Source: Heterohyrax brucei
Taxonomy: Eukaryota; Chordata; Mammalia; Hyracoidea; Procaviidae
DNA length: 64,000 nt
Direction of reading: 5' to 3'
Assembly: GCA_028571685.1 (NCBI GenBank)
Contig: CM053154.1
Coordinates: 3,617,001 to 3,681,000, forward strand
Part shown: one piece after another, positions 1 to 10,152 of the stretch
Layout: each line of letters opens with the position of its first letter
How positions within the stretch are numbered: position 1 is the first letter of the stretch
Translations under genes and position numbers: made by a program
Notes under the pieces: model-generated
What the model was told of the DNA's origin: nothing
Database searches by the model: none
What the model saw: the letters and a program-made list of their open reading frames with translations, nothing else

Positions 1-575
1 TACTGCCAGGAGACACTGGTTGCATTTTCACAAGGTTTCACCTTCCACATCAACTCCCTTCTGGATGTTTCCCTCCGTTCATCTGGTATCTCTGTCCCGG
101 TCCCTTCGATCTTTGCTTTACAGAAGCAGTTGTTGACACGAGAAGTTTTCGCTTTCAGACTGAGAGTTATAAAAGGCAGAGCTTGGAGCACTCAACCTAA
201 CTGAGGTAGTGTGACAAAGACTGCTAGCTGTCCTCCAACACCCATTTTCAGCTTCTTTCCTTCCTGGTGATGACATTTCTAGGGGCCTAAGTACCCCAAA
301 TGAAGACCACATCTCCCTCTGCCTTTGTGGCTGGTCAGGTCCTGTGACGAGGGCCCAGCCACCGGGAAATCAAAGACTTCTTTGTTGGGCCTGAAGGCAG
401 GAGAATTTGGGGCTTCCCCTTCCTCTCTTTTCTTCTGGCCACTGCAGCCTGTGCCTGGCCAGAGGAATTTCAGTCAGCAAGGAGGCCAGGGCCCCAGGCA
501 AGGACAGCTGTGCATCTGGTCAGCTCTCACCCACCGACCAGGCTGTTCCAAGTACTCTGTGGCTCTGATTTCTTT
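1..575. other. Single-copy sequence, nothing recognised
   Basis: I see no repeat family, convincing exon or RNA gene here. Short open frames on both strands (up to about 85 codons) show no domain and are what mixed-composition DNA gives by chance. Confidence 0.4.
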
Positions 576-579
576 CTCA

Positions 580-705
580 TAGTGGCCCTATGTGGCAGGA
601 ACTGCTCTGAGTCCCCTGCCAGAGATCGCACAGCCGGTGAGAGGCCTAGTTAGGGTCTGAGTCCAGCAGCCTGCACTGTGGTCTGTGCTGTCAGCTGTTA
701 GAGGA
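580..705 (-). mobile_element. MIR-like SINE fragment (degenerate)
   Basis: The stretch 'cacagccggtgagaggcc' followed by 'gtctgagtccagcagcc' follows the order of a reverse-complemented MIR core (the 'acacagctagtaagtggc' and 'gaacccaggcagtctgg' segments). Divergence is high, so this is tentative. Confidence 0.3.
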
Positions 706-807
706 TAGTCTCTCTGAGGAGGCTGGGCCGCAGGAGAAGGGGCCTGGGTCCCCGGCGCTGCAGTGGGCTTCACAACCCTGCACTGTCTAGCAAGGACTGG
801 GATTTTG

Positions 808-968
808 GCTCTCTGTGGTGGTTAAGTTCTATGACTGTTAACCAAAAGGTCTGCAGTTCGAACCTGCCAGAAGCTCCTTGGAAACTGTGGGGCAGTTCTA
901 CTCTGTTCTAGACGGTCACTAGGAGTCGGAATCACCTTGACAGCAGCGAGTTTTTGTTTTGGTTCTAG
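808..968 (+). mobile_element. AfroSINE
   Basis: A degenerate head ('ctctgtggtggttaag') is followed by the diagnostic 'ctgttaaccaaaaggtctgc', a tRNA B-box-like 'agttcgaacctgcc' near 854-868, 'gctccttggaaactgtggg', and the tail 'gagtcggaatcaccttgac' ending in a T-rich run. It is a near full-length tRNA-derived SINE of the family confined to Afrotheria. The first few bases of the head are eroded. Confidence 0.9.
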
Positions 969-969
969 C

Positions 970-1255
970 AGCCAGAACTGTACTCTAAAAGACAAAAGGA
1001 CACTGGCTGTCATCAGGCTTTCCAGGCAAACAGGCAGATGTGGCACAAATGTCCACTAGAACTAACAGCTCAAGACACTCATACCCCAAACGAGTCAAGA
1101 TGCAACCAAGATAGAAACTCCAGTTCCCAGAGCTCTGACACCTGCGTCTGAGTCCAACCTTCAGAACCTAAGGTCCCTTACAGGAATGACTGCTCCCTGC
1201 TTAGGAAAAACTGGGCATCAGTTTTTGCCAGAATTTACCTTTTTGTGACAGTGGT
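970..1255. other. Single-copy spacer, nothing recognised
   Basis: Between two AfroSINEs. No repeat, exon or RNA signal is visible. Confidence 0.35.
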
Positions 1256-1257
1256 TA

Positions 1258-1402
1258 AGGGAAACCCTGGTGGCGCAGTGGTTAAGTGCTATGGCTGCTC
1301 ACCAAAAGGTCAGCAGTTCAGATCCACCAGGCGCTCCTTGGAAACTGGGGAAATTCTGCTCTGATCTAGAGTCACTATGAGTCGGAACCGCCTCTGCAGT
1401 GG
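1258..1402 (+). mobile_element. AfroSINE, first of a tandem pair
   Basis: It has an almost consensus head, 'gaaaccctggtggcgcagtg', then 'gctgctcaccaaaaggtcag' and 'ccaccaggcgctccttgg'. It ends at 'agtcggaaccgcctctgcag' and runs directly into a second, more diverged copy in the same orientation. Confidence 0.93.
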
Positions 1403-1542
1403 TGGCGGTGGCATAGAGGTTAAGAGCTTTTGTCAGGAGTTTGAATCCACCACCTGCTTTTGGGAAGTCCCACGAAGCGGCTCTCCTCTGTCCTACAGAG
1501 TCACTGTGGGCTGGAACCAACGTGACAGTTTTTTTTCCTTTC
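1402..1542 (+). mobile_element. AfroSINE, second of a tandem pair (diverged)
   Basis: It starts with 'tggtggcggtggcatagagg' immediately after the preceding copy. It keeps 'gtttgaatccaccacctgc' (B-box region), 'ctctgtcctacagagtcact' and 'gggctggaaccaacgtgac', and ends in a T run at 1529-1536. The middle lacks the usual 'gctgctaaccaaaagg' block. Confidence 0.8.
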
Positions 1543-1744
1543 GCTCTTCATTGTAGAAGGATGCAAAGTTCTTTATTAATCCATTAGAATACCAGTTCCT
1601 TTCAAGGTGAAGTTAACGTGAGGCCTAGTTTTTTTCATAGGAATGCGGTCAAGGTTGATTAAAATGACGTTCGTGTTTTCATTATCACAAGTCTGCAAAT
1701 GTTGCTGAGACCCATTTACTATAATTATATTTATTTTTCTCTGA

Positions 1745-2280
1745 ATTTTATTTTTGTCATTGTGGAGGATACGTAGACAAACGCACACCAGTTCTGCTGT
1801 TTATGCATGTATGACTCAATGGCCTGAACGACACTACCCAAGTTGTGCGGCCATTCTCACCCCGTCTTCTGAGTTGTCCCTCCCATGTCCCTACGCACTC
1901 GCTGCCCCCCAAGCTTCCTTCCTGATCTTGCCACTTGCTTCTGTCTACTGGATTCCACAAACATAGTTCCCAGCAGAGCACAACTCTCAAGGCAGATCTT
2001 TTTTTCACTGGTTAGCTAAACTCTCACTGGGTTTTCTGAAGACTTTAGGGAACAATTTTGGTTTCAGGTTTAAAGATTATCTCAGGACAATAGTTTCAGG
2101 GGTTCAGTTACCATCTTTGGCTTTGTAAAATCTAGAAATTATGATCTGTATTCTTCCTTTGCTCAGGATTCTTCTATGGAGTCCTTGATCACAAGATTCG
2201 ATAACAGTAGCCGGGCACCATCCAGTTCTTTTGTTCTCATTGCAAAGGAGACAGCTGTTCACAGAGGTTAATTAGCCACA
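1745..2280 (-). mobile_element. Old L1 3'-UTR-like fragment
   Basis: The order 'gaacgacactacccaagttg', 'aagattatctcaggacaata', 'gttcagttaccatctttgg', 'tagccgggcaccatccagtt' and 'ggttaattagccacatag' matches a family I recall as reverse-complemented 3' ends of older L1 elements in afrotherian genomes. No coding part is preserved. The family label is from memory. An LTR origin cannot be excluded without a library search. Confidence 0.45.
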
Positions 2281-2539
2281 TAGCCACCTTCTGTTCCTAA
2301 TTACATTGATTTTATTATAAGCCTTTCTTTTTTTCTTGTGGTTGATGATTGCCTTTTACTTGTATCCAATGTGTTTAACTTTCTCTTAGCTTCATAGCCC
2401 AAATCGTTGCCTCGAGTGTCAACTCTCCCAATACAGGCACAAGTCAGGTAATGAATCGATTCCAGGTTCACTTGGAGACATTGTGTCAGAGTCCCCTGTT
2501 CTCCTGCTGTAGATTTTCACTAACATTCTAGGAAAAGGT
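2281..2539. other. AT-rich spacer, nothing recognised
   Basis: A pyrimidine-rich plus strand (2,320-2,400) with no identifiable element. It may be further eroded L1 sequence, because both neighbours are L1-like. Confidence 0.3.
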
Positions 2540-2797
2540 GTGTGCAAGGTAAGGTTCAGAGATTTCGATTCTCCAAAAACACTGCTTCTAACCTCACACT
2601 TGATTTGTCCTTGGGCTGTGCACAGAATTCTAGGTTGGAAATAATTTTCCCCCAGAATTTTGAAGGTGTTACTTCACTGCACCTAGCCTCCATTGTTACT
2701 GTTGAGAACGCTACTTCTTCTCATGTGTGACTGCTTTCCTCTCCCTCTTTGCGAGAACCTTTTAGAATCTTCACTTTATCCCTGCACCATGAAATTC
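2540..2797 (-). mobile_element. Ancient L1 ORF1-region fragment, left part
   Basis: The run 'gaattctaggttggaaataa' then 'gaaggtgttacttcactgc' then 'gcctccattgttactgttg' matches the reverse complement of the ORF1 C-terminal coding region of mammalian L1 ('agaattctaggttgac..', 'ttccactgccttctggcctcc'). It is frame-broken. It is interrupted at about 2,798 by a younger L1 3' end and seems to resume at about 3,225. Confidence 0.5.
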
Positions 2798-3145
2798 TTT
2801 TTTTATATGTATTTTTTTATTTAACATGACTGAGTGAAAATGTACGTTCCCATATAAATTTACATGCCCATCTCTATGCAGCTTCCACTGCTCTCCCTGT
2901 CCAGTGACAGCACACTCTTCCTGTCAGCTCCATACATGTCTCATCTTCCCAACAGTCTCCTTTCCCCTCCTCTCCACCCACTCCCCTTCCTCCAGCCAGA
3001 GGTCAGCAGGGTGATATCCTATAGATGTATAGAACCATAAAGTGCATCCAATATATGGTCACTCTGCATCACCAAGTCCAATCCATTTGTGTCCGAAGAG
3101 TGGACCTTCGTTATGATTTATGGGCAAGGGCAGCATCAGGGATGT
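2798..3145 (-). mobile_element. 5'-truncated L1, 3' UTR only
   Basis: This is the reverse complement of the L1 3' end that also closes the elements at 22.3-22.7 kb and 26.26-26.6 kb. Shared landmarks are the poly(T) (the poly(A) tail), 'gtgaaaatgtacgttcccat', 'ctccactctcc'-type pyrimidine blocks, 'ggtcagcagggtgatatcct', 'gaaccataaagtgc' and 'cgttatgatttatggg'. Only the last roughly 340 bp were inserted, a typical truncated retrotransposition. I found no clear target-site duplication. Confidence 0.88.
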
Positions 3146-3224
3146 ACCTCAGTGTAGTACGATGTGTACTCATTGGACTTTGCGTTCAGTGGATTTGAAT
3201 CTAGTGACCAATGGGCTTCAGCTC

Positions 3225-3590
3225 TGAGGACACTTTTAAAACACTGCTTCCTAACGAACCCTTCATTTTCTCCATGGCATTCTCTTTACAATGCTCTTGC
3301 TGTTCAAATGTGAGACCACCCTGATGAATCCTCGGAAGCTGTTTATCTATTCCCTCCAATTCGTCTTCTCTTTGTGACTCACTTTCTTGGAGACTTCTTC
3401 AATTTTATCTTCTATGGCATGAAAAAGATTATTATACGTTCAATATCCAAGAGACCTTTATTATTTTCTGAATATTCCTTTAAAAAGAAAAAAGAAAATT
3501 TGCATTCTTGTTTCATAAATGAGAAACTTCCTCTATCCCAGGGACGATTAGTTACGCGTTGATCTGACATTTTACTCTGCTCACTCCAAG
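3225..3590 (-). mobile_element. Ancient L1 5'/ORF1-region fragment, right part
   Basis: The run 'ccaattcgtcttctctttg', 'ggagacttcttcaattttat' and 'ccaagagacctttattattt' resembles the reverse complement of the coiled-coil-coding part of old L1/HAL1 ORF1. It is probably the continuation of the fragment ending at 2,797, but the alignment is weak. Confidence 0.35.
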
Positions 3591-4243
3591 CTCTGCTTCC
3601 TGAGAGTTTGTTTATTTTGATCTCAGGCTGTCCTCACAGGGTGGGAGGGCCGGCCGTCTGGTGGGAGGCGCTGCACAGCTTGTTGGCCCTTCTGCCCGGG
3701 AGCAGGCCGTGGCAGCTGCCTCAGGAGCTGTTCTCAAGGTCACATCGGAAATGCACTTAGACTCGAGCAGCACCGAGCATTCCCGGGTTGACTCCGTTTT
3801 TTTCAAATATGTCATCATCTCCTTCAAGGCAGGGAAGAGTTTTGTTGTTATCCACAAAGATGCGACCACCTGAGTTTGAACTAGGGTCCTTCCTGGGAAT
3901 TCCTCGTTGCTGAGTGCTTCATAAATTTAATTCTGTGTTTAGATCACCTGGTAGCAAGTCAAACTATTTCACAGAAAGTGGGTCAAGGCACATTCTGACT
4001 CCTCACCAAGGGAACCCATGCTGCTCTATAAATAAACTGTCGCCATTGTGGCTGCCTCACTGGACCAACCAGGAAGTCATCCTTTCCTCGGGAATCGTTT
4101 GTTTGCCCTGCGATGCTCCAGCCTGCAGCAGACAGAGGTCCAGCACATCAGCATCAGAGAGGAGGTTCAGCACACCCAAGCTTTGAAGCAGCTGCAGACA
4201 GAAAAAATGTAGAGAAGCTATGCCTTCTTAAAGAAAAAACAAG
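3591..4243. other. Single-copy sequence, nothing recognised
   Basis: The first part (3,630-3,760) is GC-rich, the rest mixed. No repeat or exon can be supported. Confidence 0.35.
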
Positions 4244-4383
4244 AACCAAACCCACTGTTGCTGACTTGATTCTGACTCATAGTGACCTTATAGGACAGAG
4301 TAGAACTGCCCCATAGACTCTCCAAAGGATACCTGGTGGATTCAACCTGCCAACCTTTGGGTTAGAAGCCGCAGCACTTGGCC
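4244..4383 (-). mobile_element. AfroSINE
   Basis: In reverse orientation the tail 'ccaaacccactgttgctgac' comes first, then 'gattctgactcatagtgacc', 'ggacagagtagaactgcccc', and the B-box region 'ggattcaacctgccaacc'. The head near 4,383 is truncated at 'gcagcacttggcc'. Confidence 0.93.
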
Positions 4384-5267
4384 AGTATGACACCAGGTCT
4401 TCAAGACCTTCTAAATGTTCCTCATATTCCAAACTATTGCAAATGGTCCCCTTATCACTCCTGCCTCCTGAAAAGGCACACTACTGGGGCTTCCCACAAG
4501 ACCTTTGTACATGTAAGAGAGGACCTGTCTCCCTTTCTCACGGAAATGCCAGAAAGCAGGAGGCCTGGCCATATCTATGTGACTTGCATACCTAAAGTAA
4601 CTGTCACCGCTGTGTCTCTAGTATTCCGAAGTTCTTGGGTTATTCTATCCTTTAATCTTGACAATACAAATGACAATACATTTCCCAGTTCCCTAGGGGG
4701 CTGTCCACCCCTCCTGCCCTCTGAGGGTCCTGGGCACTCACCTGACTCAGGGGCCGTCTTGCCGTCACTCTCCCTGGTCCTCGTCCTTACTTTTTCCCCA
4801 CCGTCCACCACCTGCAGGCCTCTTTCTCCATTGTTTTCCCCCGGTGATCCTTCCCCAAGGCTGCTGGGAGTAGTCAGCTCTAAGGAAGGCCTGGAGGAAA
4901 CGAGAGAGGTGACAGGTCTCCACAGGGCCAAACACAGCTGACTGCGGGCTCTTGGTCGGCACCTATCACAAGTGCGTCCACCATCCTCCTCCTGGGGCGC
5001 AGTTGGGGCCCATGTGGGTGCTGCTTGCTGCCATCCTCTGGCCTTCTCCCACTTTCCTGAAGCCACCTCACTAGATCCCTTTCCTCACTTCCGTGGCCCT
5101 TTGCTCACCAGAGTGGCGGGCTGCCAGCAACCACTCCCCAGCAGCTGCTGCTTGGGTCGTACAACAGGTAAGCCCCCTTTCTGTGGTCTCTCTTTCCCAA
5201 CCGTCGTGAGGTTTCATCTCTCTCAACCAAAAACCCTAACGAGGTCTTTCTCTAACAACGCTGCTAT
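4384..5267. other. GC-rich single-copy sequence, nothing recognised
   Basis: Overlapping open frames of 147-187 codons exist on both strands, as expected where stop codons are rare in GC-rich DNA. None shows a domain, signal peptide or convincing splice structure. Confidence 0.35.
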
Positions 5268-5440
5268 CCTCAAGTCGGCCTCCTCCTCACGGCGACCCCA
5301 CACACCATGGAACAGAACACTGTCCTCCCCACCCCCGCGATTGGTGGCAGAACAGGCGGCCGTGCCCAAGGTGTGCTGGCCGGGAGTCGACCCCCGTCTC
5401 CTGCACAGAAGGTGAGGGTTCCACCACAAAGCCACCGGTG
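5268..5440 (-). mobile_element. AfroSINE variant with alternative core
   Basis: Read on the minus strand there is a B-box-like 'ggggtcgactcccggcc', then 'agcacaccttgggcacggcc' (compare 'aatgcacctcatgcccagcc' in the longer AfroSINE variant), then 'cagtgttctgttccatgg' and 'tgtggggtcgccgtgag'. The order and tail fit the variant whose 3' half resembles the RTE tail. It is GC-rich and diverged. Confidence 0.65.
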
Positions 5441-5499
5441 CTTTTTAAACAAGAGGCCGTCTATCCTGCCTGACAGTTTGGCCACAGGCGACAGTCTCA

Positions 5500-5730
5500 G
5501 AGCTGGGCGGCCAGTCTCCAGGTAAGGGCAGTCTGAGGTCCTCCTCCCGTCCTCCGCCGGCTGCGCGAGGAGGTGGAGCCTGGAGTTGTCCGCCACAGCG
5601 TCCGCCCCCACAAGCGGCTCTGAGTGTCCGCAGAAGGGGCCGCCGTCCCTTCTTGGCCCGTGTTCGGCAACACGAAGCCCACTCAGACTGTCATCGGCGC
5701 TGACAGCTTTGCGCCCCTCACCCCAGATGC
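5500..5730. other. Small CpG-dense patch
   Basis: CpG dinucleotides are noticeably frequent here ('gccggctgcgcgaggagg', 'gtccgccacagcgtccgc', 'atcggcgctgacagctttgc') compared with flanking DNA. It is short for a CpG island, and no promoter or exon is recognisable around it. Confidence 0.3.
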
Positions 5731-6174
5731 TACTCCGAGAGGTGTTAAGAAGAGCAGAGTGTGTGGTCCGTTTTCAGGAGTGTGATGCTGCTTCTATCGA
5801 CGGGCAAGTGGAGGCCCGTGTTAGTAGGTGACCGTGACAACATGTGCTAAGTGGCAAGGGTGCTGAAAGGCCCTGAAGGCACCGAGGGCCGGCTAGAAGG
5901 TGGGCTGTGCTCCTCGCCACCCACTCCTCAGGAGGACAGAGTGCTCAAGGAGCAGTGGGACTGGCAGGGGGATGGGGGAGCAGGGCGAGTTTGTGCAAAG
6001 CCCTTCTTCCTGCCTGAAGCTGTCCTCTCGCTGGGCTACACCATGCTGTTCCTCATGCTGTTCCATGGCCCAGCCTGCAGAGCACTCAGGTGGATCTGGG
6101 CCTGGGCCCGCTCCCGCCCTGCAGGAGGGACTGGCCAGGTCCTGAAGCTCTCAGGTGACCTCTGCAGCAGTGTG
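5731..6174. other. GC-rich single-copy sequence
   Basis: Nothing identifiable. A 227-codon frame beginning at 5,851 continues through a MIR (from 6,175) and a SINE (from 6,399), so it is not a plausible gene. Confidence 0.35.
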
Positions 6175-6330
6175 TTCTGGCCTGCAGCTGTTGTCACAGC
6201 ACCCAAGAAACAGATGAAAAACCGGGAAGGACAGGTCGCTGGTCCAAGGTCGCACGTGCAGTCTGTGCCTGGAAGAGGCTCCACGTGGGAGCTGCCTCTG
6301 AGTCCACGCTCTTCTCATCCTGGGAGGGGG
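6175..6330 (-). mobile_element. MIR SINE fragment
   Basis: The reverse-complement MIR core order is recognisable: 'aacagatgaaaaaccgggaa', then 'ctggtccaaggtcgcacg' (the conserved 'cttgcccaaggtcacac' block), then 'gtccacgctcttctcatcc'. MIR is an ancient mammal-wide tRNA-derived SINE. Confidence 0.65.
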
Positions 6331-6398
6331 TTGCTTCGTCAGCACCTGGTGGTACGGGACTCAGGAGGGAGTCCGCCAGCACACCCCCCTGCACACAG

Positions 6399-6545
6399 AG
6401 TTTTACTGGAGTCGATTCTGACTCACGCCCTCCCCGTAGGTGTCAGAGCTGAGGTGCCACCGTGGTTCCCGATGGCTGCGTTTTTAGTGGCCCACAGCCA
6501 GCCCTGCTTCCCTGGTGACTCTGCGTGGCCTTGAATGGCCTGCCT
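6399..6545 (-). mobile_element. AfroSINE (strongly diverged)
   Basis: The tail end 'actggagtcgattctgactc' with 'acgccctccccgtagg' is clear. The body towards 6,545 is heavily substituted. Confidence 0.65.
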
Positions 6546-6789
6546 TTCAGTGGCCCCCGAAGGGCGTCGACAGCTCATGTCACACGGGAATGTCGATGGC
6601 CCTCAAGGGCTTGCGGCTTGGCTGTTAGACACACTCGTCGTTGGAGGGACAAATATTGAGAGAGAACTTGTTTTGGGCCGTGGGAACAGACGGGAAATCA
6701 AAACCGCCCTCGGGTCAGCAGGTGACACCTGACCCCTGCCTGTTTCCCCTGCGTACTCCTTAGCTCGGCTTCCAAACCACATGTGTTGG

Positions 6790-6918
6790 TTTGCTGTTGG
6801 CCTGTTTTCTCCTCTGGACTGCAGGCTTCCTGAGGACAGGAAGCAGCCCGATATTTTTCCCCTCCAAAGAGTGATGGAATATAAATAACCATAGAATTCT
6901 GGTTGAATGAGTAAGAGA
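6790..6918 (+). mobile_element. L2 LINE 3'-end fragment
   Basis: The run 'ctgcaggcttcctgaggaca', then 'ggaagcagcc', then a short gap and 'ttctggttgaatgagtaag' follows the L2 3' end ('gtaagctccatgagggcagg' ... 'tgttgaatgaatga'). Confidence 0.5.
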
Positions 6919-7254
6919 CTATTAAAAGGCTTGTAGGTTTAATTACTATATTTCGTTCTAGCTGTCAGTGAGCCGGTCCTGGAGAGAAGCATCTCTTCAG
7001 GTGGTAAAGGTTTCCTTGAGTGATGCTGGGGGCCAGGACGTGGGCTGGCTCCTTGTAAAGCTGATTAAGGCTCGTCAGCATCGTTGGATCAAAGAGGCCT
7101 CTGGTCTTGTTTCTTCTAAAGGTCACTGGAAGTGACAAGTACCCGCAGTCGTTGAGCTGGGACTTGTCTCTCACTTCTCAGTGCCTAGTCCTTTAGATTT
7201 CTCCTGCTGGTCTTAGGTGCTGGCACCTACTCAGGGACAGCACCAACTCCCAGA

Positions 7255-7690
7255 GACCTGGCCTGTGTCCGGTGCCACTGTCACCACTGCTGATAAGTTG
7301 GAGGCCGCTGCCGTGACCCCTGGGTCAGTCCCCCTCATGGAAGGTCTCTCTTGTTTGCACTGACCCTCTACTTTGCCAACTCGGATGTCTTTTTCTAAGG
7401 TGGGTTTCCTTGATGATGTTTGTGAGGAATGCTACCACCCTCGCTTCTAAGAGCATCACAGTGGGATCTCTTCTGAGGCGGATTTGTTTGGTCTTCCGGC
7501 AGTGCATTTCCTCTTTTTCACCTATGTTGTAATCTGAATGCATCAGTTCTTTTTCTGTCTTTTTTCCCCCAACTGACCAGCTTTTGCTCGCATAGGAGGT
7601 GACTGGAAAGGTCACTGCTTGGGCTAGGAGCACCTTGGCCATCAAAGTGATGCCTTTGGTTTGTATTAATTGCAACTACAGAAGCATCAC
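7255..7690 (-). mobile_element. RTE (BovB-type) LINE 3' fragment
   Basis: On the minus strand this aligns with the ORF C-terminus and 3' end seen in the longer RTE copy at 60.2-61.2 kb. Shared landmarks are a 'KSWSVGGKKTEKELM' segment (compare 'CES..MNKED.RRTDGF'), a 'RVVAFLTNIIKETHLRK' segment in the place of 'KYFGRVVRRDQCLEKD', and 'agagggtcagtg' followed by 'agagaccttcc'. A 116-codon frame survives by chance, but the family's Trp and Cys positions are partly lost, so it is not functional. Confidence 0.7.
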
Positions 7691-9719
7691 TGAGTTTTAA
7701 TTTTTATTGCTGAGGCTTCTTGTAGATTCAGTTACATGAGGTAGTTTTTATTCTGATGAACTTGGGAATGAGAATGAATCTATCTTCTTGTTGCCAGTTG
7801 TGATGGGTTGAGACAGTTGTGACTTAGATTACCACTTACACCTCCAGGAGTCCTCCCCTCGCAGAGCTCCCAAGAAGACCACAGGTGTATGTACTTCTTT
7901 AATGAAGCAAAAGAAAGCTACTCTTTGAATAGAAATGAAAAGAAAATCATAAAAAAAGTAAACTTTTAGCATCAGGACACCTGGAAGAACTGATGTGTTT
8001 ACAACGTTAATTATGAGGTTACATTTTGTGTTACCTAAATCGCAGGTGCTTGTGACGCAAACCTCAGGTACAACTTTGTTCCTGGAACTGTATTCCTTGG
8101 GCTCCTTCAAGGTGAATGACAGAGGCTCAGCTGTAACGAACTCAAGCTCAGGAAGCTTGCTGACTCGTGTCACTGAGAGTCCTCAGTTGTCCTGCTGTGT
8201 TGGGGGCTCCAGGCTGCCTGAGGCCTTTGCCTGTCTCTGCGTCTACCCCCAGGCTGCTGCCCTGCCAGGGCGCAGGGCCTCAGAGGGCCTCCAGGCTCAC
8301 ACGCGGGGCTCACGGAGTCTTGAGGCCAGAGCAAGAGAGAAGAAAAGACAGACCCTCTCAGCATCCTTGCGTCAAATCTTTGCAAAGTCTCCTGCATGAC
8401 CCTTTTGTGAGATATGTCTATGACTGAGCAGCCTCTGGGGCCCGGGGGATGGGCTGTCTCAGGTCCAGCACCTCCTCCTCTGACAGCGGTGTTGCTCGCT
8501 GTCCTGGAGGTGGCTGTGTGCTCCCTGAAGACTCTCGAGGAAGACTGTCTCTTGTCTCTGCCCTTTCCCAGTGGCTCTGGGTGGGCCTGGGTTTCAGCTT
8601 CAGTATCTCAAGGCCACCTTCCCTCTGTGTCTGCTCTTCTCCTGTAGACTCCATTCTGACGGGGTGAGGACCTGCCTACCCCAGCGAGCCCTCGTCACCC
8701 GGTAACGTCTTCAAACGTCATGTCTCCAAACGGGTCATGCTTGCTGGCTCCAGGGCCCAGGACCTCAGTGTACGTGGGCACACACAGTTCCCACCACAGC
8801 CGCTGTCCTCCTCACATCTCGTGGGCACCAGCCTCGGGACTGGGCTTTCGGCGCCTGTGGTCAGCGGTTTGAGCCTTGTCTCAAACACCAGGCATGCTGA
8901 CCACATGCCCTCAGGAGAGCCGGCCATGTGGGGTGTGCCTGACAGGCCAGGGCTCCCTCCTGAGCCGTGGGGCTCACCGGAGGGCACCTGGCTGGCGCCC
9001 AGAGTCTCCCCGTGACGGATGGGCCATCTTTTACCCTCCTGCCTGGGGAGATGCTGTGAGCACGGCCATGAATTTGCTGCTTCTTAATGTAAAACCTGCT
9101 TTTTCTGGCCGTTGTGCCGTTTTATTTATGGCCTGTCTTTGGGGGACTCTTGATCAACAGGGTTAGTCTCGCAGTATATTTCTTCCTTTCAGTTGTTCTT
9201 GGTTCTATTTTAAAATTACACGGGGCTGCTAATGTTAGTGTGGCTTGCCCTTGAACACACTGGGTTTTCGCTGAGAGGTGGCCGGTTTGGAAGCCCTGTG
9301 GTCGCGGGTTGACACCGGCCGCTTCTGGGTTTGATGTCTACAGTGTCAGTGAAGGGCAGTGCAGACAGGAGCGATGGCCCAGACACTGGTCTACATGTGC
9401 GTGTCGTCCGTCTTTCTTCTTGAGATGGGACGGGAGTCTGGGCAGGTCGAGGTGTTGTGACCCAGACGCTGGCTCTACCTGTCAGGGGCCTGTGAACCCT
9501 TGGTCACCTCCCCTCTGACATGCACAGGACAGGCTCCGAAGACACAAACACTCTCCAACCCAGCCTCCCGCCCTGGGTAGCCTGTGGACCTGGCCCAGGG
9601 GAGGCCTGTGTCACCTGGAGAGGGGTGCATGGTAGCCTAGTGTGCGGGGCCATGGGGCAGCCTCTGCCAGGTCCCCATGGAGCCACAGCAAAGGGGCTAT
9701 GATTTTTGCCTGATTTGAG
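7691..9719. other. Single-copy sequence, nothing recognised
   Basis: The first 450 bp are AT-richer. From about 8,170 on the sequence is GC-rich. Open frames of 60-134 codons overlap on both strands without recognisable domains. No repeat family could be assigned. Confidence 0.35.
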
Positions 9720-10101
9720 CACAGACAACAGTCTAGATGGTGATTTGTGTGATTTAATTAAATTATTGTTTGTATTTTCAGGCAAATGAAGATGAGTTCT
9801 TTAGGCGTGTGAGCTGTGCTTTCAATAAAAGCTGCAGCTTTAGGGACCGTGAACAGCACGTCTTAAGCCGGGTGGCTGGGGTGGTTCTGATGCTGTGAGC
9901 TTCCCGAGCCCTTCACAGACCGGAGCCCGGGGATTCCCACTGATTCAGGACTTCCCTGGCAAGGCGCTGTCAGCCCGCCCCGTCATTCTCCTCTCCGTGT
10001 TCCAGGGAGCAGCCTCATCCCACCTATCAATTACAGCCTGACTCACTTATTTCCCTTTATCTCTTCCTGTTCTGAGGGGAAGAGGCATGAGCACTTAAAA
10101 A

Positions 10102-10152
10102 ATGTATATATGTATATAGACACATATGTGTATGTGTGTGTCTGTATATATA
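10102..10152. repeat. (TA/TG)n microsatellite
   Basis: An imperfect alternating purine-pyrimidine run, 'atgtatatatgtatatag' then 'catatgtgtatgtgtgtgtc'. Confidence 0.85.

Noticed and set aside
4378-4941. 187-codon plus-strand frame with overlapping 163-codon minus frame
   Set aside because: Both strands are open at once in GC-rich sequence and the start lies at a SINE edge. No domain or splice context is visible.
5851-6534. 227-codon plus-strand open frame
   Set aside because: It runs through a MIR (6,175-6,330) and an AfroSINE (6,399 on). Peptide composition is typical of translated GC-rich DNA and there is no domain.
9268-9500. Possible AfroSINE ('ggtcgcgggttgacaccggc')
   Set aside because: Only a B-box-like stretch is present. 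Head and tail do not follow.
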